Below, piece after piece: positions 7,829 to 17,128 of a stretch of 64,000 nucleotides of DNA. Position 1 is the stretch's first letter, and each line of letters starts with the position of its first letter. Source of the stretch: Verrucomicrobiota bacterium. GTDB taxonomy: Bacteria; Verrucomicrobiota; Kiritimatiellia; RFP12; UBA1067. The position numbers were made by a program, and so were the translations under genes. The notes beneath the pieces were generated by a model. It was not told the origin of the DNA and ran no database searches. It saw only the letters and a program-made list of their open reading frames with translations. Where the stretch lies: NCBI GenBank assembly GCA_023269675.1, contig JAHFSX010000015.1, positions 62,001 to 126,000 on the forward strand. Direction: 5' to 3'.

Positions 7829-9613
7829 CTAGACGGGGAGTTGCAGCTCTTGGCCGCGGATCTTGATGTGCAGCTCGCGCAGCTGTTTCTCGGAGACGTC
7901 CGAGGGCGCGTTCATCATCAGGTCCTGGGCCTTCTGGTTCATCGGGAAGGCGATCACCTCACGGATGTTGTCCTCGCCCGCGAGCAGCATGACCATGCGG
8001 TCGACGCCGGGGGCGATGCCGCCATGGGGCGGCGCGCCGTACTTGAAGGCGTTCAGCAGGCAGGAGAACTTCTCCTCCACCACTTCCGGGCCATATCCGG
8101 CGAGCTCGAACGCCTTGTACATAATCTCGGGGAGGTGGTTGCGGATCGCGCCGCTGGAGAGCTCGATGCCGTTGCAGACCACGTCGTACTGGAAGGCCAG
8201 GATGTCGAGCGGGTCTTTGTTGAGCAGCGCGTCCATGCCGCCCTGCGGCATGGAGAAGGGGTTGTGCGAGAAGGCGGTCGCGCCGGTCTCGGGATCCTTC
8301 TCGAACATCGGGAAGTCCACGATCCAGCAGAACCGGAAGACGCTCTTGTCGATCAGCTCGAGGTCGCGGCCGAGCTTGACGCGGATGTCGCCGCCCATCT
8401 TGGCGGCCTTCTCGGCCTCGTCGCAGAGGAAGAAGATCACGTCGCCGTCCGTGGCGCCGCCCATGCGCGCGAGCTCGGCCAGCTCGTCCGGCGTGAGGAA
8501 CTTCTGGATCGGCCCCTTGACCGCGTCGCCGTCCCACACGAGGTAGGCGAGGCCTTTGGAGCCGAGCGATTTGGCGTGGTCGCCCAGCTTGTCGAAGAAG
8601 CTGCGCGGCTTGTCCTTGATGCCCTTGACCGGGATGGCGCGCACGACCGAGCCGGCTTTGACGGCGGCGGCGAAGGCGTTGAAGCCGGAGCTCTTGAAGA
8701 GCTCGGAGCAGTCGAACATCTCGATCGGGATGCGCAGGTCGGGCTTGTCGCTGCCGTACTTGAGCATCGACTCGCGGTAGGGGATGCGGACCCACGGCGT
8801 GGCGTCGACCTGCTTCTTCGAGAAGGTCTTGAAGGTTTTGGAGATCACCTCTTCGACCACGGCGAAGACGTCCTCCTGCGTGACGAACGACATCTCCATG
8901 TCGAGCTGGTAGAACTCGCCCGGGGAGCGGTCGGCGCGCGCGTCCTCGTCGCGGAAGCAGGGCGCGATCTGGAAGTAGCGGTCGAAGCCCGCGACCATCA
9001 GGAGCTGCTTGAAGAGCTGCGGGGCCTGCGGCAGCGCGTAGAACTTGCCGTGGTGCACGCGGCTGGGCACGAGGTAGTCGCGCGCGCCCTCCGGCGAGCT
9101 GCACGTGAGGATCGGCGTCTGGTACTCGTTGAAGCCCTGGGCCTCCATGGCCTTGCGCAGGTAGGAGATGATCTTGGAGCGCAGCACGATGTTCTTGTGG
9201 ATGCGGTCGCGGCGCAGGTCGAGGAAGCGGTACTTCAGGCGCAGGTCCTCGGCGCCGTCCTCGTCGCCCGGCAGGTAGAGCGGGGTCTGTTCGGAGGCGG
9301 CCTCGATGATGCACTCGTTGGCGACGAGCTCGACCTCGCCGGTGGGCAGCTCGGGGTTGACCGTGGAGGGCTCGCGCCGCGTGACCTCGCCGACGACCGT
9401 GATGACGGTCTCCAGCTTGGCTTTGCTCAGCGCCTCGAAGAAGGAGCGGCTGGGGTGGACCACCACCTGGGTCATGCCGTAGTGGTCGCGCAGGTCGATG
9501 AAGAGGATGCCGCCGTGGTCGCGCACGCGGAAAATCCAGCCGGAGAGTTTGGCGGTCGCGCCCGCGTCGCTGGCGCGGAGTTGGTTACACGTATGGGTGC
9601 GGTAAAGATGCAT
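7829..9613 (-). CDS. aspS: Aspartyl-tRNA synthetase
   Basis: A 594-residue bacterial-type class IIb synthetase. It has an N-terminal OB-fold anticodon domain ([20 protein letters not shown]), a catalytic core interrupted by the bacterial GAD insertion (about residues 300-410), motif 2 ([20 protein letters not shown]) and motif 3 ([15 protein letters not shown]). Length and domain order are those of standard bacterial AspRS. No Asn/Gln amidotransferase genes are nearby to show whether it is discriminating. Confidence 0.97.
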   Translation of the reverse strand: MHLYRTHTCNQLRASDAGATAKLSGWIFRVRDHGGILFIDLRDHYGMTQVVVHPSRSFFEALSKAKLETVITVVGEVTRREPSTVNPELPTGEVELVANECIIEAASEQTPLYLPGDEDGAEDLRLKYRFLDLRRDRIHKNIVLRSKIISYLRKAMEAQGFNEYQTPILTCSSPEGARDYLVPSRVHHGKFYALPQAPQLFKQLLMVAGFDRYFQIAPCFRDEDARADRSPGEFYQLDMEMSFVTQEDVFAVVEEVISKTFKTFSKKQVDATPWVRIPYRESMLKYGSDKPDLRIPIEMFDCSELFKSSGFNAFAAAVKAGSVVRAIPVKGIKDKPRSFFDKLGDHAKSLGSKGLAYLVWDGDAVKGPIQKFLTPDELAELARMGGATDGDVIFFLCDEAEKAAKMGGDIRVKLGRDLELIDKSVFRFCWIVDFPMFEKDPETGATAFSHNPFSMPQGGMDALLNKDPLDILAFQYDVVCNGIELSSGAIRNHLPEIMYKAFELAGYGPEVVEEKFSCLLNAFKYGAPPHGGIAPGVDRMVMLLAGEDNIREVIAFPMNQKAQDLMMNAPSDVSEKQLRELHIKIRGQELQLPV

Positions 9614-9718
9614 GGGTTATTCCTTAAGATGATCCCGAGTTTAGCAGAAAACAGAGGGAGGCGTCACGGCGAAATAGAAAAGACGGGGATTTCCCGCCTT
9701 TTAAAGAGCTTTAATCAA

Positions 9719-9802
9719 CGCCCGACACCCAACGTCCGACTTCCAACTCTGAAGGCATAGCACTTGAAAGTTGGAAGTTGAGCGTTCAGCGTTGGGCGTT
9801 TG
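9719..9802. repeat. Intergenic inverted repeat between aspS and serC (AACGYCC-type)
   Basis: ACTTCCAACT (9739-9748) pairs with AGTTGGAAGT (9769-9778). Flanking CGCCCGACACCCAACGT pairs imperfectly with AGCGTTGGGCG, giving one long hairpin. The AACG-rich vocabulary recurs at 29063, 31551 and 36168. It could serve as the serC transcript end, but it has no clear T-run. Confidence 0.55.
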
Positions 9803-9814
9803 ATCAACTCATGA

Positions 9815-10891
9815 CTAGCCGTTGCGCTTCTCGAAGGCCTTCATGAAGTCGACCAGCGTCTGGACGCCGGCGACCGGGAAGGCGTTGTAGATCGAGGCGC
9901 GGATGCCGCCCACGGAGCGGTGGCCCTTGAGCTGCTTCATGCCGGCCTCGGAGGCCTGCTTGATGAAGAGCGTCTCGAGTTCCTCGGTGGGCAGGCGGAA
10001 GGTGACGTTCATGTCCGAACGGAACTCCTTCTTGGCTGTGCCGCGGTAGAAGCTGGAGGCGTCGACGGCGTCATAGATGAGCTGCGCCTTGTCGCGGTTG
10101 ATCTTGAACATGTTCTCCACGCCGATCTTCTTGAGCCAGCGCGTCGTGAGGCAGAGCATGTAGATGCTGAAGCAGGGCGGCGTGTTGTAGAGCGAGTTTT
10201 CGTCGATGTGCGTCTGGTAGCGCAGCATGGTGGGCAGGGAGATGCTGCCCTTGGCGGCGAAGTCCTTGCGCATGGCGACGAGCGCGACGCCCGACGGGCC
10301 GAGGTTCTTCTGCGCGCCGGCGTAGACCATGGCGAACCGGCTGTAGTCCATCGGGCGGGAGAGGATGTCCGAGGACATGTCGCCGATGAGCGGCGAGCCG
10401 GTCTCGGGCATCACCTTCAGCTGCGCGCCGGAGATGGTCTCGTTGGTGGTGATGTGGCTGTAGGCCGCGCCGGGGGTCCATTTCATCTCGCCGGCCTCGG
10501 GCATGCGGGTGGGGATGTCTTTCTGGCAGTCGGCGGCGACGTTGACGTTGCCGATGAGGCGCGCCTGCTTGATGGCCGCCGAGCCCCAGGAGCCGGCGTT
10601 CACGTAATCGGCGGTCTGGCCTTCGCCCAGGAAGTTCATCGGGATCATGGCGAACTGGAGGCTCGCGCCGCCGTGGAGAAAGAGGATCGCGTAATCGTCG
10701 CTCAGGCCCATGAGCTCCTTGACGTTGGCGATGGCTTCGTTGTGGAGGGCGTCATACTCCTTGCCGCGGTGCGACATCTCCATGACGGACATGCCGGAGC
10801 CTTTGTAGTCGACCAGGTCGGCTTGGGCTTCCTGAAGGGCTTCCAAAGGCAGGACCGCGGGTCCCGCACTGAAATTGTAGACTCGTGCCAT
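9815..10891 (-). CDS. serC: Phosphoserine aminotransferase
   Basis: A 358-residue PLP enzyme converting 3-phosphohydroxypyruvate and glutamate to phosphoserine (serine biosynthesis; it can also serve pyridoxal synthesis). Class V aminotransferase features are visible: YNFSAGPAVLPLEALQEAQ, SVMEMSHRGKEY, FLHGGASLQFAMIPMN, and the PLP lysine in YAGAQKNLGPSG. An AAGGAG Shine-Dalgarno lies 6-7 bases before the ATG. No serA is adjacent. Confidence 0.96.
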   Translation of the reverse strand: MARVYNFSAGPAVLPLEALQEAQADLVDYKGSGMSVMEMSHRGKEYDALHNEAIANVKELMGLSDDYAILFLHGGASLQFAMIPMNFLGEGQTADYVNAGSWGSAAIKQARLIGNVNVAADCQKDIPTRMPEAGEMKWTPGAAYSHITTNETISGAQLKVMPETGSPLIGDMSSDILSRPMDYSRFAMVYAGAQKNLGPSGVALVAMRKDFAAKGSISLPTMLRYQTHIDENSLYNTPPCFSIYMLCLTTRWLKKIGVENMFKINRDKAQLIYDAVDASSFYRGTAKKEFRSDMNVTFRLPTEELETLFIKQASEAGMKQLKGHRSVGGIRASIYNAFPVAGVQTLVDFMKAFEKRNG

Positions 10892-11074
10892 TGCTGTGCT
10901 CCTTGGTGTTTAGGCCGTCGGTGGGCTCGCGCAAACGCCTCCGGCTATGAATGAGGCATAATAATGCCCGTGTGACTGAGTATTGTCAATGCGCGAGCGG
11001 CGTCTTTTTCGGCGGGAAAGCCGGACGCGTTCCGGGGCCGCTCCCGCCGCCGGAAAAATGTTGTCGGGCACGGG

Positions 11075-11101
11075 TTGACCATTCACGGGCGGTGTGATAC
11101 T
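11075..11101 (+). promoter_or_regulatory. Candidate rpmH promoter
   Basis: TTGACC at 11075 and an extended -10 (TGTGATACT) ending at 11101 lie 46 bases before the rpmH start, in the divergent serC/rpmH gap. The spacer is 15 bases to GATACT, which is short; read as TACTGT at 11098 it is 17. No DnaA-box cluster or origin signature is seen in this gap. Confidence 0.5.
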
Positions 11102-11146
11102 GTAACTCACTCTTTTTTCAATCAGGACAAGTAGGAGAAGACGACT

Positions 11147-11284
11147 ATGAAGATGATGTATCAGCCTTCGAAAATCAAGCGCGTCCGTAAGCTCGGCTTC
11201 CGCGCCCGTATGGCGACCAAGGGCGGACGCGCGTTGCTCAACGCCCGCCGCCGCAAAGGCCGCCTCAGCCTGACCGCGGTGTAA
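11147..11284 (+). CDS. rpmH: 50S ribosomal protein L34
   Basis: A 45-residue highly basic ribosomal protein. [20 protein letters not shown] followed by [19 protein letters not shown] is the L34 signature. The start has GGAG about 9 bases upstream. It heads the widely conserved rpmH-rnpA-yidD-yidC cluster, and rnpA follows within 20 bases. Confidence 0.97.
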   Translation: MKMMYQPSKIKRVRKLGFRARMATKGGRALLNARRRKGRLSLTAV

Positions 11285-11304
11285 CGGTGGTGCCTAAGGG
11301 CGTC

Positions 11305-11709
11305 ATGAACGACCCGGAACAGAACAGGGATGGCGCTCTGCCGCTCCCTGGACCCTTCCGACTCGACTCATCAAAATACAAGCGTGTTTTTGCTGAAAAG
11401 AGATCGTTTTACGGTCGTTCTTTGGTGATTTGGGTAATGTGTGCTTCGGACGCCGGCCGTAGGGCCGGCGTTGTCGTTTCCAAGCGGAACTTCCGGCGGG
11501 CGGTGGACCGTAACCGGGCCAAGCGGCTGATGCGCGAGGCGTTCCGGTTGAGCCGGCACCACCTGCTGCCGCAGGTGGACATGATCCTGATCGCGCGGGG
11601 CGGCATGGCGGGCAAGCGCTGTCAGGACGTGATGCAGGATCTCGAGCAGGTCTGCCGGCGGGCGCGCGTCTGGCAGGCGGGCGCGCCGGCGGTCGACGCG
11701 CGTGCGTGA
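11305..11709 (+). CDS. rnpA: Ribonuclease P protein component
   Basis: A 134-residue protein subunit of RNase P, which matures tRNA 5' ends. The RNR signature lies in KRNFRRAVDRNRAKRLMREAF, with a core strand GVVVSK before it. A GTG at 11287 opens the frame, but the ATG at 11305 is preferred because TAAGGG precedes it; experimental N-termini would decide. The C-terminus overlaps a possible GTG of yidD. Confidence 0.93.
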   Translation: MNDPEQNRDGALPLPGPFRLDSSKYKRVFAEKRSFYGRSLVIWVMCASDAGRRAGVVVSKRNFRRAVDRNRAKRLMREAFRLSRHHLLPQVDMILIARGGMAGKRCQDVMQDLEQVCRRARVWQAGAPAVDARA

Positions 11710-11726
11710 CGGCGGAGGTGCGGGCG

Positions 11727-11981
11727 ATGAAAATCCTGACCCTCATCGGCCGGGGGGTGAGCGGCGCGCTCATCCTGCTCGTGCGGGCCTATCAGGTGAC
11801 GCTTTCGCCGCACCTCGGCAACTGCTGCCGGTTCACGCCCTCGTGCTCGGCGTACTGCATCGAGGCGTTGCGCGCGCACGGGGCGTTCAAGGGCTCTTGG
11901 CTGGCCTTGCGGCGGATCCTGCGGTGCCGTCCGTTCGGGCCGTCGGGGTACGATCCTGTGCCCCCGCGGAAAAGTGTTTAG
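11727..11981 (+). CDS. yidD: YidD, membrane protein insertion efficiency factor
   Basis: An 84-residue protein with the diagnostic RAYQVTLSPHLGNCCRFTPS-type block, SAYCIEALRAHG, and three conserved Cys in the N-terminal half. It peripherally associates with the inner membrane and aids YidC-dependent insertion. ATG 11727 has GGAGG 8 bases upstream; an earlier GTG at 11706 overlaps the rnpA stop. Confidence 0.95.
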   Translation: MKILTLIGRGVSGALILLVRAYQVTLSPHLGNCCRFTPSCSAYCIEALRAHGAFKGSWLALRRILRCRPFGPSGYDPVPPRKSV

Positions 11982-12078
11982 GCTGAAGGCTGTTAGGCTG
12001 CTGGGCAACCGTTGAACCTGGGGAAGCGTGAACCTGTCAATCCCTGACCTGTAAATCGAGTAACGAGTAACCTTTTCT

Positions 12079-13869
12079 ATGAACAAACAAGAGCGAATCA
12101 TTGCCATCCTGATGGGCGTCATGCTGGCCGGCTGGATGTTCTACAGCAGCAAGCAGACTGCCCGGCAGGCGAAGGAGACGCCTCCGCATCAGCCGCCGGC
12201 GGCGGTCGCGGCTTCCACGAACGGCCTGGCCCAGACCTCCCTGGCGGCGACTCTGCCCGCCGTGGAAGAGGCCGCGCCGGTCCAGCCCTCCGTTCCCGAA
12301 GAGTTCGCGACGTTGAAGGGCGCGGACATGACGCTGGAGGTCTCCTCGTACGGGGCCGTGCTCAAACAGGTGACGCTGAGCAAGTTCAACACCTTGCCCG
12401 GCAAGGCGAGCGAGAAGAACCCGCCGGTGAGCTTGGATTTCGCGACGGCGCCGGGGTTGGAGCTGGCGGGCGTGCCGGGCCTGGCCGGCAATGCGGTCTA
12501 CCGCATGGAGCGCGATGCCGCAGGCGCGGCGGTGACGTTGACGGCGGCCACCGAGAAGGGGCTGACCGTCACGCGCCGGATCGCCCTGCTGAAGGATTAT
12601 CAGGTCACGGTCACGGACACGATCCGCAATGCGGGTGAGAACGTCGTGACGCTGGGCACGAACAGCGTCGGGATGGGCGTGATGCGCAAGGGCGAGTCGA
12701 AAAACGAAATGCTCTCGCTTGACTCGCTGCCCGCCGGGGCGGCGGCCAAGGCCCGCCACTGGGGCTCGGAAAAGGCCACCAAGCAGTATCTCGTCGGCGG
12801 CACGGCCGGCGGCGGTTTCGGCTGCGGCGGCGCGCCGTCGGCGGCGGGCATGGCTGACCAGGTCACGGTGCCGGTGCTCGAGCCCCAGGCGTGGGTCGCG
12901 CTGAAGTCGCGTTTCTTTGTGGCCGTCTTCTCGTCGTCCGAGACCAACTGCGGCTTCGCCGCCCGGATGGAGCGCGACATCTCCAAGCCGAACTATGTCC
13001 TGAGTCATCTCTCGGGCCGCGTGCTTTTCCAGGGACGGGTGCTGGGGCAGGGCGAGACGCTGACGCGCAACTACACGCTCTACATCGGCCCGAAGGAGCT
13101 CTCGCGGCTGCAGGCGCTGGGCGACGGCAAGGACGCGGTGATGGAGTTCGGCTTCTTCACCTGGTTCTGCAAGCTGCTGGTGCCGACGCTCAACTTCTTC
13201 CACCGCATCATCCCGAACTACGGCGTCGCGATTATCCTGCTGACCTTCCTGGTGCGCATCATCTTCTGGCCGCTCACGCACAAGAGCACGGTGAGCATGC
13301 GGAAGATGCAGGAGATCCAGCCGCAGCTGAAGGAGGTCCAGAAGCAGTTCAAGGACAATCCGCAGAAGATGCAGCAGGAGACGTGGGCGCTCTACCGCGC
13401 CAACAAGGTGAACCCGCTGTCGAGCTGCCTGCCGATGCTGATCCAGATCCCGGTGTTCATCGCGCTCTTCACGGTGTTGCGCAGCGCGGTGGAGCTGCGC
13501 TACGCGCCCTTCCTCTGGATCGGGGATCTGAGCGAGCCCGAGAATCTGCTGGCCGGCGTGCTGCCGATGCCGCTGAACATCCTGCCGTTCCTGATGTCCG
13601 GCACCATGGCGCTGCAGAGCTACCTCACGCCGTCGATGGGCGACCCGCAGCAGCAGAAGATGATGATGATCATGATGCCGATCATGATGCTCTTCATGTT
13701 CTACAGTTTCCCGGCCGCGCTCTCGCTCTACTGGACCGTGAGCCAGGTGCTCTCCATCCTGCAGATGCTGATGCTGCGGCGCCAGGCCACGCACAAGCAC
13801 GGCCCGGACGGCGGCGTGACCGTCGAGGCGCCGCAGACGCGCCAGCAGCGCCGCCATGCGGCGAAATAG
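12079..13869 (+). CDS. yidC: YidC, membrane protein insertase
   Basis: A 596-residue insertase for inner-membrane proteins. It has an N-terminal TM anchor (MNKQERIIAILMGVMLAGWM), a Pro/Ala-rich linker and a large periplasmic beta-sandwich domain (about residues 75-350, typical of Gram-negative YidC). The conserved Oxa1 core follows with five TM segments: NFFHRIIPNYGVAIILLTFL, LPMLIQIPVFIALF and MMIMMPIMMLFMFYSFPAAL. A Gly/Cys-rich insertion (GGTAGGGFGCGGAPSAAG) sits in the periplasmic domain. The C-terminus is basic, as expected for ribosome binding. Confidence 0.97.
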   Translation: MNKQERIIAILMGVMLAGWMFYSSKQTARQAKETPPHQPPAAVAASTNGLAQTSLAATLPAVEEAAPVQPSVPEEFATLKGADMTLEVSSYGAVLKQVTLSKFNTLPGKASEKNPPVSLDFATAPGLELAGVPGLAGNAVYRMERDAAGAAVTLTAATEKGLTVTRRIALLKDYQVTVTDTIRNAGENVVTLGTNSVGMGVMRKGESKNEMLSLDSLPAGAAAKARHWGSEKATKQYLVGGTAGGGFGCGGAPSAAGMADQVTVPVLEPQAWVALKSRFFVAVFSSSETNCGFAARMERDISKPNYVLSHLSGRVLFQGRVLGQGETLTRNYTLYIGPKELSRLQALGDGKDAVMEFGFFTWFCKLLVPTLNFFHRIIPNYGVAIILLTFLVRIIFWPLTHKSTVSMRKMQEIQPQLKEVQKQFKDNPQKMQQETWALYRANKVNPLSSCLPMLIQIPVFIALFTVLRSAVELRYAPFLWIGDLSEPENLLAGVLPMPLNILPFLMSGTMALQSYLTPSMGDPQQQKMMMIMMPIMMLFMFYSFPAALSLYWTVSQVLSILQMLMLRRQATHKHGPDGGVTVEAPQTRQQRRHAAK

Positions 13870-13894
13870 GCGCCGCCGGACATCGTCCTGAACG

Positions 13895-13938
13895 CACCCC
13901 CGGATGGGCCGCGAGGCTCAAGCCGGGGGTGTTTTTTT
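13895..13938 (+). terminator. Intrinsic terminator of the rpmH-yidC operon
   Basis: CACCCCCGG (13895-13903) pairs with CCGGGGGTG (13923-13931), followed by seven T residues. It is 26 bases after the yidC stop and is the clearest rho-independent terminator in the window. Confidence 0.88.
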
Positions 13939-14047
13939 GCGTGCGGTCCGCGCTGGACGGGGAGGTTCTGCCGGTGGGCCCGCCCCTGGCAACGTGTTCC
14001 AAAAAAGCGCGGGCGTCCGCCGGCGTTTTTTTGTTATACTGCAGCGC

Positions 14048-14593
14048 ATGGCACAGGAATGGAATATCCGCCCGCGAGGGCATGTCTGCAGCATTTGCGC
14101 CCAGCCGTTCGTGGACAAGAAGCCGTGCGTGTCGGTTTTGCGCGAGACCGAGAGCGCGTACGAGCGCCTGGACTGTCATCTGGATTGCTGGAAAGGGCTG
14201 GCGCGCGACTGGGAGCCCTTCAGCCTGTGGGAAGGCGACTACGAGGCGCCCTCGCCCGCGTCGCTCAAAAACGAGCCGGTCAAGAAAGACACCGCCGAGG
14301 GTTTGCTGCGCCGCCTGATCACGCTCGAGGACCCGGCGATGCAGAACGTGGTGTATGTGCTGGCGGTGATGCTGGAACGCGGCAAACAGCTGGTCGAGCG
14401 CGACGCCAAGCCGCACGAGAGCGGCGGCATCCTGAGGATTTACGAGGACAGGAAGAGCGGGGACACCTTCGTGGTGCTGGACCCGCGCCTGCGCCTGGAC
14501 CAGCTTGGCCAAGTGCAGCAGCAGGTGATCGCGCTGCTCAGCGGCACGCACGCGCTGGGAGAGCCCGCCGCAGGCGCAGCCGCCCCCGCATGA
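14048..14593 (+). CDS. Conserved hypothetical zinc-ribbon-like protein
   Basis: A 181-residue cytosolic protein. The N-terminus carries CSIC (C14, C17) and LDCHLDCW (C43, C47), a probable zinc-binding ribbon. The middle is helical (LLRRLITLEDPAMQNVVYVL AVMLERGKQLV) and the C-terminal segment reads FVVLDPRLRLDQLGQVQQQV. I do not recognise a named family; similar zinc-ribbon proteins occur in PVC genomes. TATACT ends only seven bases before the ATG, so the transcript may be leaderless, and no Shine-Dalgarno is visible. Confidence 0.75.
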   Translation: MAQEWNIRPRGHVCSICAQPFVDKKPCVSVLRETESAYERLDCHLDCWKGLARDWEPFSLWEGDYEAPSPASLKNEPVKKDTAEGLLRRLITLEDPAMQNVVYVLAVMLERGKQLVERDAKPHESGGILRIYEDRKSGDTFVVLDPRLRLDQLGQVQQQVIALLSGTHALGEPAAGAAAPA

Positions 14594-14596
14594 CCC

Positions 14597-14662
14597 CCGT
14601 GCGCAAGGATGCGCGCGCGGCACAATCTTGGGACGTGGCGCGCCCCTCCTTGGGCGCGCAGA
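14597..14662. repeat. Tandem short palindromes upstream of the D-aminoacylase-like gene
   Basis: TGCGCAAGGATGCGCG, then GCGCGCCC (14638-14645) pairing with GGGCGCGC (14652-14659). The same two-hairpin vocabulary recurs just before the genes at 48837, 50337 and 59154. It lies in the 82-base gap between two co-directional genes and could be a processing or attenuation hairpin. Confidence 0.55.
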
Positions 14663-14675
14663 GGATTAAGGACGC

Positions 14676-16295
14676 ATGACCTTCGACCTGATCATCCGTA
14701 ACGGCCGCATCGTGGACGGCACCGGCGCTCCGGAACGCGTCGCGGACGTGGGCGTCGCGGCCGACCGCATCGCGGCCCTCGGCGACCTCTCCGGCGCTGC
14801 GGGCGCGCGCGAGATCGATGCGGCCGGCCGCGTGGTCGCGCCGGGCTTCATCGACGCGCACGCCCACTCCGACGCCTATCTGCTGCTCGAACCCGACGCG
14901 CCCAGCAAACTCGCGCAAGGCATCACCACCGAAGTGAACGGCCAGTGCGGCGGATCGGCGGTGCCGCGCTTGGGCCAGGCGCGGCTCTCCTCCGACTGGG
15001 CCTCGCAGACGTACCCCTTCCTCACTTCCAGAGGTGTGGAAACGAGCCCGCGCCCCGGGCCGACATGGACCACCGTGGCGGATTACCGCGAGCTGTTCGA
15101 CGCGGTGCGCCCGGCGGTCAACACCGTGCAGTTCATCGGACACAACACCCTGCGCGCCGGGGTGATGGGGTATGAGCCCCGCACCGCGCGGCCGGACGAA
15201 CTGCGCGCGATGCAACTCCGACTGTCACAGGCGCTGGACGAGGGCGGGTGGGGCCTGACCACGGGGCTGCTCTACCAGCCCGGAAAATATGCGGCCGACT
15301 CTGAAGTGACCGCGCTGGCGCGCACGGCGGCGGCCTGCGGCGGGATGTACGCCACCCACATGCGCAGCGAAGGCGACCGGCTGCTGGAGTCGGTCGGCGA
15401 CGTGCTGGCGCTATCCCGTGACGCGGGCATCCAGGTGCAGATCTCGCACCTGAAAACCTCGGGGCCGTCCAACTGGCACAAGATCGACGCCTTGCTGGAG
15501 ATGCTCTGCCGGGCGCGCGCCGAAGGCGTCAACGTGCAGTCCGACCGTTATCCGTACACGGCGGCGGGCACGGATCTCGACGTGGTGCTGCCCGAGTGGG
15601 CCTCGGCGGGCGGGCGCGACGCGATCCTGAGCAGCCTGCGCAACGCGGATTCGCGCAAGCGCGTGGAAGCCGAGCTGGACGCCGGGGGGCGCGACTGGGC
15701 GACGGTGATGGTCGGCGGCGGCTGGAGCGAGGGCGTGCGCGCCTTCAGCGGCCGCACCGTGGCCGCGGCCGCCGCGGAACTGGGGCTGACGCCGGGCGAG
15801 ACGGTCTGCCGCTTCATCGACCTGGACGACACGCGCACCTCCGCTTTCTTCTTCGGCATGTGCGAGGCGAACCTGCGGCGCATCTACGCGCAGCCGTGGG
15901 TCATGCCCGGCAGCGACGCCTCGGTGCGCGCGCCGTGGGGGCCGCTGGGCGCGGACCATCCGCATCCGCGCGCCTACGGCACCATGCCGCGCTACCTGCG
16001 GCTCGTGACCGGACGCGTGGAGGGGTTTGAAAAGCTCTGCGGGCTGGAAGAGGCGGTGCGCCGCATGACGGGCCTTCCCGCGCGAACCTTCGGCATCCGC
16101 GACCGCGGCGTGCTGGCAACGGGAGCTTTCGCGGACCTCGTGGTGTTCGACGAGCAGGCCTTCTGCGAGGCCGCCACGTATGCGCAGCCGCACCAGTTCG
16201 CGGCCGGCGTGCGGCAGACGATCGTGAACGGCGCGGTGTCGTTCGACAACGGCACCTTCACGGGCCAGCGCCGCGGGCGCTTCCTGACGCGCTAG
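14676..16295 (+). CDS. N-acyl-D-amino-acid deacylase-like amidohydrolase
   Basis: A 539-residue metal-dependent amidohydrolase of the D-aminoacylase family, which hydrolyses N-acyl-D-amino acids or related N-acyl compounds. It has a composite N-terminal beta domain (DLIIRNGRIVDGTGAPERVADV), metal ligands in APGFIDAHAHSD, the THMRSEGDRLLESV strand and QISHLKTSG with a further His, and the family's C-terminal VMPGSDASVRAPWGP and RDRGVLATGAFADLVVFD. Length matches the family. It converges on the SIS gene with a four-base overlap of stop codons. True substrate is unknown. Confidence 0.85.
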   Translation: MTFDLIIRNGRIVDGTGAPERVADVGVAADRIAALGDLSGAAGAREIDAAGRVVAPGFIDAHAHSDAYLLLEPDAPSKLAQGITTEVNGQCGGSAVPRLGQARLSSDWASQTYPFLTSRGVETSPRPGPTWTTVADYRELFDAVRPAVNTVQFIGHNTLRAGVMGYEPRTARPDELRAMQLRLSQALDEGGWGLTTGLLYQPGKYAADSEVTALARTAAACGGMYATHMRSEGDRLLESVGDVLALSRDAGIQVQISHLKTSGPSNWHKIDALLEMLCRARAEGVNVQSDRYPYTAAGTDLDVVLPEWASAGGRDAILSSLRNADSRKRVEAELDAGGRDWATVMVGGGWSEGVRAFSGRTVAAAAAELGLTPGETVCRFIDLDDTRTSAFFFGMCEANLRRIYAQPWVMPGSDASVRAPWGPLGADHPHPRAYGTMPRYLRLVTGRVEGFEKLCGLEEAVRRMTGLPARTFGIRDRGVLATGAFADLVVFDEQAFCEAATYAQPHQFAAGVRQTIVNGAVSFDNGTFTGQRRGRFLTR

Positions 16296-16930
16296 CCGAA
16301 GAGCTCCGCCTCGGTCATGGCGCAGAGGGCGTGGTAGAGCGGCAGGTGGAGCTCCTGGACCTTGTAGGTCTCGGCTTCCGGCACCTTGAAGAGCAGGTCG
16401 CAGAATGCGTCCATGCGGCCCGGCCCCGCGCCCGTGAAGCCGAGTGTGAGCAGGCCGCAGGCGCGGGCCGTCTGGAGCGCCCGCGTCACATTCAGCGCGT
16501 TGCCGCTGGTGCTGAGTCCGATCACGATGTCGCCGGGGCGGCCCAGCGCAAAGACCTGCTGGGCGAAGATGAGCTCGGGCGCGAGGTCGTTGGCGGTGGC
16601 GGTGAGGATGGCCGAGGACTCGCAGAGATTCGCGGCCCGCACGCCCTGCTGGAACTTCGCGGCGAGGGCCGGGTCGCCGAGCTGGCTCGCGAGGGCCAGC
16701 AGCTGCCGGGGCGCGGGCGGGCGCGGGTGGCAGAAGCCCTTGAGCAGCTCGCCGGCGATGTGGCCGGCGTCGGCGGCGCTGCCGCCGTTGCCGCAGGTCA
16801 GGACCAGGCCGTTCCGCGCGTGACAGGCGCAGAGCGCCTCGACGGCCGAGGTGAGCGTGGGGGTCAGCGGCGCCAAAGCCGGATAGCGCGAGGCCAGCGT
16901 CGCCGCGATGTCGTGGGTCTTCGTTTTCAT
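16292..16930 (-). CDS. gmhA: SIS-domain sugar isomerase, phosphoheptose isomerase-like
   Basis: A 212-residue SIS protein. The signature TCGNGGSAADAGHIAGELLK and the IVIGLSTSGNALNV loop match GmhA (sedoheptulose-7-phosphate isomerase; ADP-heptose for LPS). Residues ESSAILTATAND correspond to the usual SLT-xxxTAxAND active-site region, and ELHLPLYHALCAMTEAELFG to the C-terminal helix with the metal His. No gmhB, hldE or waa genes are adjacent, so the role in LPS core synthesis is inferred from the family. Confidence 0.85.
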   Translation of the reverse strand: MKTKTHDIAATLASRYPALAPLTPTLTSAVEALCACHARNGLVLTCGNGGSAADAGHIAGELLKGFCHPRPPAPRQLLALASQLGDPALAAKFQQGVRAANLCESSAILTATANDLAPELIFAQQVFALGRPGDIVIGLSTSGNALNVTRALQTARACGLLTLGFTGAGPGRMDAFCDLLFKVPEAETYKVQELHLPLYHALCAMTEAELFG

Positions 16931-17092
16931 CGGGTTTCAGTGTACCTGAGCGGTTCGGCGGTTGCAACGGGGAACCGTCAAAGCCCGTTGGCTCGCCCGT
17001 GCGGATGAGTGGAGGCGAGTGTGTTTGCGCGGGCCATGCCGGCACGCGCAGCCGATCCCCTGTACGAAGTGCCCGGTTCATCTAAAAACGTA

Positions 17093-17121
17093 TTGTGTGC
17101 GGGTACGGCGCGGGGTACACT
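17093..17121 (+). promoter_or_regulatory. Candidate promoter of the TRAP transporter operon
   Basis: TTGTGT (17093-17098), 17-base spacer, TACACT (17116-17121). The start codon follows eight bases after the -10, implying a leaderless or near-leaderless mRNA. No operator is recognised. Confidence 0.5.
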
Positions 17122-17128
17122 ATCGCCC